In this document: positions 1-12,600 of the stretch, in pieces | Numbering within the stretch: position 1 is the first letter of the stretch | How the letters are laid out: each line of letters begins with the position of its first letter | Assembly: GCA_005408345.1 (NCBI GenBank) | Contig: SEMN01000204.1 | Span: 744,001 to 808,000, forward strand | Direction: 5' to 3' | DNA length: 64,000 nucleotides | Origin: Macquaria australasica | Lineage: Eukaryota > Chordata > Actinopteri > Centrarchiformes > Percichthyidae | Translations under genes and position numbers: made by a program | Notes under the pieces: generated by a model | The model's input: only the letters and a program-made list of their open reading frames with translations | The model's database searches: none | What the model was told of the DNA's origin: nothing

Positions 1-850
1 CATTCATTGAGATTGAGACCGAGCCGCCCGGAAGGATAATGGTAACAGGTATAAGGTAATCAAAAAAAAGAAGCTGCCTGAAAGTTGAGGCAAAAAGATG
101 AGTTTAAAGTTTGGATTTAAAGGCCTCAACAGAGTCACACTGTCTAATGTCAACAGGGAGTTTATTCCAGAGGAAGGGGCTGCGATAGGAAAAGGCCCTG
201 CTGACTTCTTTTTAACTCTGGGGACAGACAGGAGCCTGGTATTCTGAGAGCGGAGAGCACGGGATGGAGTATAAGGTTAAAGGAGATCAGACAGGTATGA
301 AGGGGTGAGCCCATTTACAATTTTATAGGTCATCAGAAGCACCTTAAAGTCTGATCTGACATGGATACGGAGCCAATGAAGGGAAGATAAAATTGGTGTA
401 ATGTGGTCAAATGTTTCTAGTTTTAGTTAAGAGTCTAGCTGCAGTATTCTGAACCATTTGAAGACTTTTAGTCCTAGCACGCGGCAGGCCTGACAACAAG
501 GTGTTTGGATGAAGTATGGATGAAACAAAGGTGTGAATTAGGGTCTCTGCATCAGTCAAGGACATAAAAGATCTCATTTTAGCTATGTTGCGTAGGTGAA
601 AAAGGTCATCTTGGTGATTTCTTTAATGTGCTAATCAAAAGAGAGGGTACAATCAAACGTAACACAGAGATTCTTGGCTGCCGCACTTTGAGAGATCACA
701 CAGTTTTCAAGAGTTACTGTTACTTGATCAAACTGGTGTGTATGTCGAGTAGGGCCAATGACCAGCATCTCAGTTTTAACAGAATCTAGGAGCAGGAAAT
801 TACATGACATAGTTTGACATTTTGGGAAATACACTTATTTGCTTTCTTGC
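1..850 (-). mobile_element. Decayed L2-like LINE, 3' end of the reverse transcriptase ORF
   Basis: On the minus strand, 834 down to 631 encodes a 67-residue stretch of the kind found near the C-terminal end of L2/CR1-clade reverse transcriptases: a KTE..VIGP motif, then a NL.VTFD.TLSFD motif. Conceptual translation continues in broken frames towards position 1. It includes matches to the usual downstream blocks: an AKMRSF / DAETLIHTFV.S-like block, an LLSGLPR-like block, and a terminal WNKLP..IR..DSVEAFKSKLKTHLF-like block near 70-190. Stop codons and frame changes interrupt it, so it is a dead fragment. It probably starts outside the window or close to position 1. It lies within an upstream APLP2 intron, antisense to the gene. 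Clade assignment is from motif memory; a RepeatMasker run would settle L2 versus another LINE. Confidence 0.7.
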
Positions 851-1669
851 AGAGATTTAGATGAGAATTCGTGCCTCCGCACCCCAGCAAAGGCAGATTT
901 CATTCTTATCAAATTATTAACAATACCAGAGAAACTACTAATTAAACGAGCCAAGTTTAATTTGATTGAAATAAACACGAGATTCAGGTTAGCGAGATAG
1001 CCTTGCTACCATCAGAGCACTTTTGTTTGTTTGTTTTAGGAGGAATAATAGAAGATAAAAAAGTAAATATGTGGAAATTTATTATTGAATAGGTCTATGA
1101 AGGGAGAATTACATTGAGGGGAATTGGCTAGAGAGGTGAAAAAAGTCAGTTTCCATTTCACTGTGATTTGTCATTAGAGAGGCTTTTGAGCTGTTCCTGA
1201 AAGACGGACATTATTTACAGTATAGTGGGTGGCATTTCAATTAGCAGACCCTGTGACTGTCATTTTCTCTAGCTGTCTCTACAATTAGACATGTTTTCCT
1301 ACGACATGGATATCCTCGCTCTTATTTACTTGTTCCTCCTACAGTATCTCCTAACCCAAGAGGCTACTGGTATTACTGTCATGGTTTATTATGCAGCTGA
1401 GAAAAAAGCAGGGCTGTACATTTTCAAGCAGCCTTCCCCACAAGCTGCAGTTGCAGTTATTGATGACATTTTGATGGCATTTGGGGGAAGTGTGAATTGC
1501 GTGCTCTTTCATGGCTGAGCAGATGGCATCTAGAGAGTATAAAATGTGGATTAAAGGATCTCATTGAAGCTCCACTTATCGCACCTTCTCTCTCTCGCTC
1601 ACACACACAAAATACCTCTCTCTTTATTTAATATGCACCCTCTACTTCTTCTTCTTCTTCTTCCCACAG

Positions 1670-4600
1670 ATGTATCCCGAGCTCCAAATCACAAACGTGG
1701 TGGAAGCCAACCAGCCAATTCGTATTGAGAACTGGTGCAAGAAGGAGAAGAAGGTGTGCAAAGGGCACGCCCATATTGTGGTGCCTTACAAATGCTTAGG
1801 TAAGCTTGTACACTAATAAGTAGTTCAAGGGCTGGTGGAACCCACTTAGAGGGCTGTGAATGGCCCTTCATGTCAGGTGTTCTCCATTGTCCCCCCTCTT
1901 CTATATTAGCCCTTCATTCAATATAGAGAAAGAAGTGATTATGATACATCTTAGCCATAGGCAGAGGTGACATGGAGCAATATTGGAGTCTGATTCAGTT
2001 GACTAATCCTGGCCTTGAGCTGCAGATTGAGCAGATCCAGGCTGGATGGGAGCTAATGTCTCTCAGAGTGGATGGCTAAGGGGGAAAAGCTATTATTGCT
2101 GGGGAGGCTTGTTGAGCAATAAAGCACAATCTTATTTCCCCCCTCAGACAGTGGCCATAAACTCACACAGACACACAGGGTCAGCGAGAGGGAGGTCTGT
2201 GAGGAGGCCTGCTTTATTACTCCCCATTTCTCCATTCGCCTGTGCCATCACACACACCTCTCTCCCTCCTCTGTCTCCTGCAGCATCACTGTAATCAGCA
2301 GTGGCAACATGGCTATATTCTAGTTTATTAAATGTCAGATAGAGCCTCAGACTCTGCAGGCCACACGTCTCTGTGCTCCCTAACTTACAAAAACACAGCA
2401 CACTCCTGCTGCCTCTGAGGATTGCAATAACAGAGAATTAGAGTTCTGAAACAAGGCTCCTTTCTGTACTCGTAAAGCTATGTCAGGAAGGAAAAAACAT
2501 CTTCCTCTATGCTGCAAACACTTCCCGGCACCCTTCCTCTGTCCGAAAGCCTCTTGCTGATTGAGTTGTGGCGCTTTCCGGGATGAAAAAGCTATTAGCA
2601 GTTGCACTGGACTGTGAAATGGGCTACCATTCAAGAGCATTTTTGGCAAAGGCAGAGAGGAGGCTTTTGGGAAATTCATGGGACAGCAAACACCACAACT
2701 GGAGTGGTCAGTCGGTGGCTGAGACAGGAATACAGATGAGAGAGGTTCACATGCAGATTCGGTCTCTCAAATTCCCCCAGTTTGCTCTCATCTCACATCC
2801 TGAAGCTGTTTCCCTCTGACTACCCACCACACCTGATAGCCTCTGAACTCTTGTCTTCGCTGCGGCCGGCTGTTGCATCCATCAACAACCCTCTCATTAA
2901 GATTCAGCAACAGTGCCATGACTGCCATAAAATTAAAACAATCCCATTACCTCCACTTGAATAATTAAATAGCTTCATTGCTTGTTCTTGCACATTTTTG
3001 TCATAATTTTTAAAGGTCTGCGCACCCATGCCCCATCAAATCACAAAGGCCTTCTCTGCTGCTCTGCTGGGTTGCAAATGAGGAGTCTGAACTGAGCGAA
3101 CAGAGGAGACAGATGGAGAAGGAGAGATGAACATAAGGTGTTGGCGAGAAGGAGGCTATTGAGAGGGTTTCTGCTTAATTATGTAATGGAGCATGTTAGG
3201 GGCTTAATCGGAGGGCTCTGATCATATGTTACGAGCCACGGCATGCCTCTGCCACCTCACCATGCCTCACCTCTACAGTCTATTATTTGTCAGGCCTCTT
3301 TATCATATCAAGTGCAATGAAGAGTGCTTTTGAATTATTCATTATTTGTGATGTTCACATAGTGTTCCAGAGAAATGGACATCAGAGGTTCTGCCTTATA
3401 TTCATCTGTGTACATTAATTATACTGTAGTAGAATCAAAAAGAAATGAAATAGACCAAAGGGAGGTGGGCTATAGATTGGAGGACATGATTAAAAGGGCC
3501 AGACCAACACCCATGTCAAGTTAATAGGTTTATATGAATAATGCAAGCTCTAAGGAAGGAGCTCAGTGTAAAAAGAGAGAGATGCGTTATGTTGTATCCC
3601 ATCTCGCCATGAAAAGGCTCAGTCACAGAGCCACAATCCCTCCGTGTTTCCTGTACCCAAACAATGGCTCTGCAAATGAATGCGATTTTTGTTCCATGGC
3701 ACTCTAATCCCTGCAGCATGATGTCTTTGTCGAACAGCAGAGGATTATTTTAGAGACTTTTTTTTATTATTATGTCTGGAATGATGAGAACAGTCAGTGG
3801 CAGATGTGTAACTGGGTGTGTTGGTTAGTGTGCACGGCAGACTGTCTGTTACACAGGGACTAAATTATGGGGGGAAACTTGCTGGGACAACACAGACTGC
3901 AGCAACTTCTTGTTAAAATAGAGCATGCAAACACAGATTTATAAGGATCTTTCAAAAGGCAAATTTACATTTCATTCCTGTTGCTTTATATATAGAACGT
4001 CTTCAGTTGCAGTTGGTAGCTATCAGCAATACATCACACTTATTTCAGGCATACTGAGGCTTATTCTTAGCTCTGATCTTCTACCTCGTAGACTTTTCAG
4101 GAACAAAGTATTTTAAGGCCGTGTTTTGGTGAGAAATGAAATTTAATTAGTAACATTTACCGAAATGACACATACTTTGCCTTTCCTGTTGACTAAGCCT
4201 GTTACTTCATCAAAGGGCAGGGCACACAATGACAACTCCTGATATCAACAGAGGGGTTGAGTTTTGTGATTGTGAATAAGTTGATAATGGACACAAACCC
4301 AGGTTTGTTTCAGAGCACCACACCTCTGGCTCCATGCACTCCTTTGCTTCTGGAAATGAACCTGAACTTTGAAACACAGTGTTGCAGACAAAACATGACT
4401 ACATTGCTTCACAATTACAAGATTATGTGACAGTATCACACATTTAAGATATGTGAAAGGTTAGCTAAAGGTAAGGCGTAGGCAAGTAATACAGTGTTGG
4501 TCTGCTGAATGAAAAGGTTCTTTGCGTGAGCTGAGAGTCGAACCTAGGAATTAAATGCAAATGTTATTTTGATTATGTAACATCAACCTCCAGCTACCTC

Positions 4601-7600
4601 CTGGTTTTAGTCATGTCTCCCCCATGTAATCCTTTCATGGTGGCGGATCGGATTTCTTCCACTTTAAAGGCACAATCCATAATGCAAATGTAAACAAAAG
4701 GGTAGCCACACTGCCAAAAATCAAAGCACACTACTGTAACATGATATAATTCTCAAACTGTATGGCAAGAGCTAACACTAGACAACAACTACATCTGAGT
4801 TTTTACATCTTTAATGTTTGTTAAATGGTAGAAAACCTCAATATTTTGACTGATTTTTCATCTATAACTCAAACTCATCAACTTTACATGTTAATATACC
4901 TCATGGTTAAGTGCTGAAATATATTACAGATTGAGTCATTAAGTGCACTGAACATGTTATTTGCATTTTTTAGATCTCATACTGATTGCACTAAATTTCA
5001 TTACAGCAGGCTTTGTTTGGAAAGTCCTTGAAACACAATAGCCGTGCCGTCGACAAGCAGATCTTGGTTGGTGCTTAACTGAATTCACCACCTCTCAGTG
5101 CTGAAGGTATCATTGGTACATTGTGTGTATTCTTACCTTCACACTCTCTAGGTGCCAGTAGTGCAGCTAGTCTGGGGAGTGGAAAGTATTAGCAAGGTTG
5201 TCTGATAGACAGAAGGTTAAAGGAACGACGGATGAATAGAGTATGTGGAGAGGAGGTCACAGAGAAAGAGGAGTATGTGCTCTCATACACACACTTGCGC
5301 AACTACACACAAACAGAAACACACAGAGCAGGAGTGCTTGCGAGGCACAGCTGGTCTCCAAACACCACCATCCATCACCCACTGCAGTGTGACTGCATAC
5401 GGCGTCTGCTTGAAACCCACTCCACCTCACAACCACAGCACTGTGAGTGTGAGTGTGAGTGTGAGGGAACGAGACAGAGAGAGAGATGAAATGAAGAGAG
5501 AGTGTGTGAGTGAATGAATCAGTTAGCATCCGGTGTGCAGGATATGGAGCTGAGGGTTACTGGGAGTCATGATGCCTTCCCCCCCGAGCGCTCTCAGTCT
5601 CTCTCTGTTTCTCTGGATGTGAAGAGAGGGGAGAGTTAGTTAGAGGAAGGGTGGCACCAACATATTCAGATCAATTTACTTAAGGAAAAGTAGCAATAAA
5701 ACAATGTAAAATTATTCTGTTATAAAGTAAGTCATGCATTCAAAATCTTACTTATGTAAAAGTATATTAAAGAAGTGTTATCAGCAAATTCCACTAAAAT
5801 ATAAAAAGTAAAAGCACTCGTGCAGAATGGCCACTTTCAGTGTATTATTTTCTGTTATTCTATTGGATTGGGCTTTTCTGTTATTGTATTTAAATGCATA
5901 CAGCTAGTCAGGAAGTAGCTAATTTTAACTACTTAACAGACTGTTGGGTAGTTTAGGCAGGCTATAACAATGCATATCTCAAAATCTTAATCTGCAAAGC
6001 AACTATAACTGTCAAATAAATTGAATTAAAAAAACACAATATTACCCTCTAAAATGTAGTAAGTTAGAAGTAGTAGAAGAAGTATGCCTTGAGTGTTTAG
6101 TCTTTAAAATGTCAGAAAAAGACCCATCACAATGTGAACTGTTTCAGAACTAATGATAACATGGAAAACTGTATCTACGTACAGTACTTGAGTAAGTGTA
6201 CTTGGTTACTTTCCACCAGTGGTGGGCGCAAAGCAGAGAAGCAGGAGAATGAAGGTCTGGAGGGTTGAGGGGGGGTTGTGTGAAGGGGCGTTGCTGTACC
6301 TCCTGGGCGGAGATGAAAAGCAGCTGCTGAGTCCTCTGCTATTTCCAGCTCTCCTCTTCCTATCCTACCCTCTCATTTTCCAAAATACTGCTTTTTTACC
6401 CTCTTCCTCGTCGGGCTCGAATGCAGTGCTCCAACAGCTCTGCCTCAGACCACTAAATGAGCAGTTACAGGACAGCTCCCAGCCCTCATTGTGAAACCTC
6501 TAGACCCTCATTTGTGGGTTTTCAGTCCGCCCATTCCTCAGTCGCTCTGATCTGGACTTCTAGTCATCCCTCCCTCTCTTCATTTCTCTCTCTCCGCCTG
6601 GCTCTCCATCTGTTTCTGATGGCAGCGTTTCTACCTGAGCGCCTCGTCACATTGCCAGCCTATCAGCAGTCGCTGTCCTTTTTAATCTTTCTTATGACCC
6701 CTGCACCATATGCTTACACCCACATGGTTTTTACACCTGAAACTATTCATAGGAAATTCAACTCAACTCAAGATGCCTTTCATGTCTTTTATTTCACCCA
6801 GTTCTGCTTTCTGTCAGCTCCTATGAATAAAACATTGATTGAATACATCAAGAAAATTATATCATTGACTTGCAGGAAGAGTCTGGACCACCTTAAAAGA
6901 GCCACAGTGTGAAACCTGATTTTCTCAGCTGCCATTTTGATTGCAGAGTAACAGATGCGGCTATAGAAGAGGGATGAATCCCTCTCGGCTTTGGGTGCGC
7001 GGACAGATGTTCAAGTGTCAAATGCCCTTTCTGTTATACCACTGTAATGAAATGTAAAGGATCAGGCAGCTATAAATTATTGAATTATGCCCTTTTTTCA
7101 CTCATCTCATCTGCTATTCCTTTTTTAGTCCCACTAGGTGATTTATTGTCTCTGTGTTGTTGAGCAGTGACCAGTGATGAGTGGTGTTTTTGGACAGATT
7201 GGTGGTGTGACTAACAGGCATGTTGGTCCGTGTGATTTGCCGTTACAGTGGGCGAGTTCGTGAGTGACGTTCTTCTGGTTCCAGAGAAGTGCAAGTTCTT
7301 CCACAAAGAGCGTATGGACATGTGCGTCAGCCATCAGCAGTGGCACGGCGTGGCCAAAGAGGTAAGGAAGGAATTACTTCATAGGAAAGAGTGGGAGGCT
7401 CCGAGATAGCACAGCAATGGAAAAGAAAAGTCCTGTGGGAAGAGGAAGTCTTAAACATCAACTTAACTTTTAGGAAATCAAACTTAACTAACTAAAATTT
7501 AGTCCCTTCTACTTGTCATACTGGTCACACTTTCCAATCTTTCCTCTTCCCTCCCTAATATCTTTCCACCTGTCTCTGAGGCCCTCTGATCACAGGCTCA

Positions 7601-9642
7601 CTGGGAGCCCTCACATTTCAGCTCCTAATCAGATTAGTGTTGTGGCTGTAATGCAGCTAATCCCCCCTGGGCAGCTCCAGAGCCATCCCTTAGGAGGCCA
7701 CTCTGACCATGACAGTATGAGCAGCTGATCACTGAGCCCATCCACCGTCTGCTCTTGTCCCTCCGTGTCTCATTCCTCCTGACTCTTACTCTTCTCTGAC
7801 ACACATTACAAATGCCTGAACCCGGGTATCATCTGCAGCCGTGCAGCCTTAGATAGTGTGACATCCGGAGGCACAAACGGCCCACAGTCAATAACAAATT
7901 TGTTACAGCCAAGCAGTAATAAATCTTACCAGTGGGAAAATCTGGGTAAGAAAAATGATTTGAAAACAATCTCGGCTCCCTCACCAACTGCCACTGAGAT
8001 GTTCTTAAGCAGGACAGCTAATCCTCGACTGCTCCAGTGGAGTTTCTCAGCAGCCATCAGTTAGACTGAAGTTGTACTCGGTACCTCCTAGCTGCTATAT
8101 GAAGCACAGCATTGCTGCAAAGTAGCACGCCAGTTAAAGGACTACATGGCTTTTTGGAAGTGTGGCCCATAAATCACTGTAGTCAGTATGTGACAAGAGA
8201 ACTAGCTCTAAAATCAGTATGTCTGAATTCTGTAGGTGGATAGATCTGTTACTGTGTTAGGTATCCGCAAAGGGACTAGCACTATAGTAGAAGTCATACA
8301 ATAAAAACTGGTAGCACCTGTGAGGTTAGATAGCTTGTATACACCTGCCAGGTTTGGTAAATTAAAGGATAAAGAATGCTGTCTTTGCATAGGATCTCTA
8401 CAAGACATTGAGCATACACGATAAATGAGAAAAATTCACATTTGATGTCATTTGCAGCAATCTGCTCAGGCAGGCCAGACAAACGGAAATATTCTTTGAG
8501 CCTCAGTTGTTGGTTTGATTATATTTGTTTTTTCTTTCTTTAAAAATCTTAGAATTCAAAAGTCTTTATTTTGAGTATTATTTTTAAAATAATTTTTAAA
8601 ATTATAAAAAAAATTGATAAAATAATCACAAATATGACAACCCAGGAGGTGAAAATTTGACTTAAGAAAAAAACATTCTGTAGTTGAACGAGTGCTTTGT
8701 GTTATAATTGCTAAGAGGACATCATTTTACTGTAAACTGTGGTAAATAGTGTCTTCTTGCAGCAGAAAACACAACAACGTTTGGATTCATGAAGACATAA
8801 ATAATGGGCGAAAATAAATTTAAATGGATTCCTTCCTTTTGAAAAATCTGTGGTATTTTTGGTTTTAAATCTATAAAGAAGCATGTCAGCAATATCATGT
8901 GACTGAATTAATTTAGCCTCTACAGTTTCCTCCCACCATGACTCACACTAGAGACGGTTTAGAAAGGAGACGCCACAACTTTTCCTGTATCTGTGTCACA
9001 TGGGTTTTGCCACGACCCTGCCCTGGCAGGTCCTGGGCTTTTTCACTCCAATGGGAGAAGTGAATGTGGGCACAGATTATGACTGATTCTTCCGCCCCAT
9101 AGTCACCAAAGTAAATATGCCCACTTAGGAGACAGGAAATGTATATCATTTCATACCATTGTCTCAGCTTGTAATGCATCATCTTCTGTTATAGTGTATC
9201 TTTGCTCACACGCTCCTCCATCTGGCCTGGGCATCATTGTTGATTTAGTCCTTTAACTTTCCCCTGATAAATGAAGGTTAAACAAATGTCACCTTGCCAA
9301 AGTCAAATGATATTAAGTTTGATACTTTAATGCAGTGAGAAGCCTAGAAACCACAGCAGCAGCATCAATCTGGAGCCTTGTGCCGTGTTCATTCAATATC
9401 ACCACTAGTTCGCTTCTTCTGCCCTGTCAGGCCTGTGCCAAGAGCTCCATGGTGCTACACAGCTACGGCATGCTGCTGCCCTGTGGCATCGACAAGTTCC
9501 ATGGCACCGAGTACGTGTGCTGCCCCTCCTCTCGCACCGGGGAGTCCGCTCCACCTTCCCTGCCCTCCCAGGAGGACGACGAAGAGGAGGAGGTAGAGGA
9601 TGAGGAGATTGACGAGACCGAACTGGTTGATGAGGAGGACAG
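1670..9642 (+). CDS. aplp2: APLP2 E1 domain exons (growth-factor-like end and copper-binding region)
   Basis: Three exons. 1670-1799 begins MYPELQITNVVEANQP and ends after PYKCL; it supplies the basic, cysteine-containing heparin-binding part of E1. 7249-7361 and the start of 9431-9642 form the copper-binding subdomain. Its family ligands are visible: the first His of the HxxWH motif, the last His of that motif, and the Tyr and Met of YGMLLPCGI. The central His of the HxHxH motif in human APP is Gln here (SHQQWH). The end of 9431-9642 already enters the acidic segment. Introns between these exons are long (5.4 and 2.1 kb). The first contains the repeat at about 5.65-6.23 kb. Confidence 0.93.
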
Positions 9643-12600
9643 GTGAGCAGTTGTGAGGAGGGAGGGCAAAGTCTGTGGCTGTGTGCGGTTGTGTTCATGA
9701 TCATGGCATGTGTTTGAAATATTGCGAGCGTAATATTCGCTCTCTCGCGAAGGGCAGGTATTAGTGGCCATCTGGATGAATTAAAGTGTTGTGACATTGA
9801 CCTATGGCAGCTGCTGTGCCTTGTTTGATAAATCACTTCTCTTCCTGGCTTCCGCCCCTTCACTCAATCACCTCCACCTCCTCCCCCTCCCCCTTCTCAG
9901 TGAGACACCAGCCGATGAGCAGCCCACACAAAAGGAGGAGCCAGTGGACGAGGACGAAGAGGAGGAGGAGGAGGAGGAGGAGGAAGATGAGGAGGAGTAC
10001 CACTACGTCTATGAAGACGAGGAGGCAGATAAGGAGGACGAGGATGAGAAGAAAGAGAGCAGCAAAATGTCAGAGAGCCAAGATGAGGACAAGACTCTGC
10101 AGGAAGTGAAAGGTTTGTAATGAGTTGTTTAAATTATAATGCAGCATCCTCCCTTCTCTCTCTCTCTCTCTCCCTTATTGGCACTTTGCCTACCACTTAG
10201 ATACAATCAAACCTTTTTAACTTTAGGCAGTTATACTTAAATCCCAGCCAGACTGTAATTAGATAAGTGTATGCATCAGCAAATACCCTTTTCTTCAGCT
10301 CACAGCAGACACTGCGATGTACTGTTCTGCTTTATCAGTACAAGGACAAAATATCCTGCGTTATATTCAGCCAAATCCTGCTCATCATGTACAGAAAGAG
10401 TTGCTCTAGTATTTTTTATTGTATTGTTTTGTTTTGTTTGATTCAATTTGTAGATGTGGCAGTGGTGTGTTTTGATGGTAGTTATGTGTTTGTAATTGGA
10501 AATAAGTGCTGCCCCTAGTGGCCGGATGATCTAACAAGCTGTCCCCTGGCAGCTGTGTGCACCCTGGAGGCTGAGACCGGCCCCTGCCGTGCCTCCATGC
10601 CCCGCTGGCACTTCGACATGAGCCAGAGGAAGTGTGTGCGCTTCATATACGGGGGCTGCGCCGGCAACCGCAACAATTTCGACTCAGAGGAGTACTGCAT
10701 GGCCGTGTGCAAGCGCCTGAGTAAGTCTCACCTGACAGAGGCCGGTTTGACAACACCCCTCCCTCTCTCTCTGTCTGTGTCTTTGCTGCAGACACTCCGC
10801 TGAAAACACTTTAGGGTAATATAGGTTTAGTCTGTCTCTGACCTACAAGCAGAGCGCCTGTTCTGCAGTCTTCAGCTGTTCATCACATTACTACAGCTGT
10901 TGTTACCTTTTCACCTCAACAATCAACAACTGAATTCACTCAACATCATTCTCTTTTGTTTTATTATTCCACTGATATTTCAAATGATGCAGCTAGTGGG
11001 TATTTTCATTATTATAATGTGTTAATTATTTTCTAATTAATTACTTAGGCATGAAAATATTCATCACAGTTTCCTAGATCAGATTGCTTGTTTTGTCAGG
11101 GCAACACTTCAAATTCCAAACATATTTAATTGACAGTGAATAAAAAAAATAAATAAATAAAATTAAAGATCAAATCTTCACCTTTAAGAAGCTGGAAGCA
11201 GAGTTTTGCTGATTAATTAATCTGTCAATAGATGAATCAATTAATGGTTAATAGCACTGTATCACTCAGCATCCAGTTCTTCACTAATAAATAGGGTATT
11301 TGTAATGATGTAATAGATCTTAATGTTTTCATTTATGGCACACACTGGTTCATTAGTTTTGGTTAATGCTCTGCTAAAGTGGAACATCAATATTAATATC
11401 AGACAGAAAGAAATGAAGTCTTATTTTAAGTTTTATTTGAATAAGAAAAATACTTGAATGACATTTTGGACACTATCTGAACCTGCAGACAAATCCATAT
11501 TTGAGAGAACAGTTTGTTCAATCCAGGATTCCCATGAGGGCTGCGTATTTAACCAACCGAAATTTGTCTGTGACACAAATCCTGGAAAACCTTCAAGTAC
11601 AGAAAGCTGACATTGAATGCTTGCTCAGATTCAAACTCTTCTTTACTCATTATTTGATCAGACTTTCTAATTTAATCATATTTTTGCCAATTTTAGATTT
11701 GGATTTTCTGCAGGCCAATGTTTTGTACAGCTGCCGTGTTTAGACAACGTTGAGCATTTGATAAATTTGGCTTCTTTTGTTAAACGAAGAAAATAATTTT
11801 ATTTTTTTATTTTACTCAAAGTAATGCATCAAGAAAAGTGTGATTCTCTGATCGGTACCAAAACTGTGGTATCGTATTTGAACTAGTATTGAAGAATTTC
11901 AAATAACACACTACAGGTCAAGACCGTCCAAGTAAATCTTTAATCGGGATGCAAAAGTCAATTAAAATGTAAGAAAATTCTCCAAAAAATACCAAATCAA
12001 AAAACAAGACATTCTTCTGTCTTCTTAATTTAGTGTTCATTCATATTCATACAACTTCAAACACACTTTCTAAAGTGTTCCTTCTGCTTTGTTTGTCTGC
12101 CTGTCTGCCTGTAAACAACTTGTCTGTCTGCTAACAGAGCACTGCCACTTCTTTTGCTAGAACCCCACCAACACATGTTTTTTGCACCTTACAATGACTC
12201 ACTTCTCATCAGTTCAAACACAACTCATGGCCATAAGCGATTGGATTTTTATTTTTTTCAGAAATAAAATGATTTCAGGAGCTGAAGCAGTAAAGTTCAC
12301 AGCAGGAGCTATGCGTTTACCCGTTAACCCGTGCCTCCTGTTTTTGATGGTGAGGTGAAACGATGAGGTCTCTTCCTGTTTGCGAGCCTGGAGCGTTACT
12401 GTTTTTGCGACTTACAGCAGTGCAGGGAACGAGTTCTGCGTGACTGTATAGCGAGGAACCCAGAACAGAGCCCTCTGGCCTCGCCTCAGATGACCCAGCC
12501 GTCAAACACAGAGATATTTCCATTAGTGTTGGAGAAGCAACCTGTCAGCAGAAAGCCGATGGGAAGATGAAAGGAATTCAAAAGGAAAGACTGTCAGATT

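Noticed and set aside
1291..1518. 75-codon plus-strand frame with a hydrophobic start upstream of the first APLP2 exon
   Set aside because: It has a signal-like leader but no match to the APLP2 N-terminus, no donor in a fitting phase, and no recognisable domain.
1..1669. Search for the missing APLP2 signal-peptide and first E1 exons
   Set aside because: No sequence resembling them was found here; the region is LINE relic and intron, so those exons lie outside the window.
9405..9863. 152-codon minus-strand frame opposite APLP2 exon 9431-9642
   Set aside because: Antisense shadow of a GC-rich, acidic coding exon.
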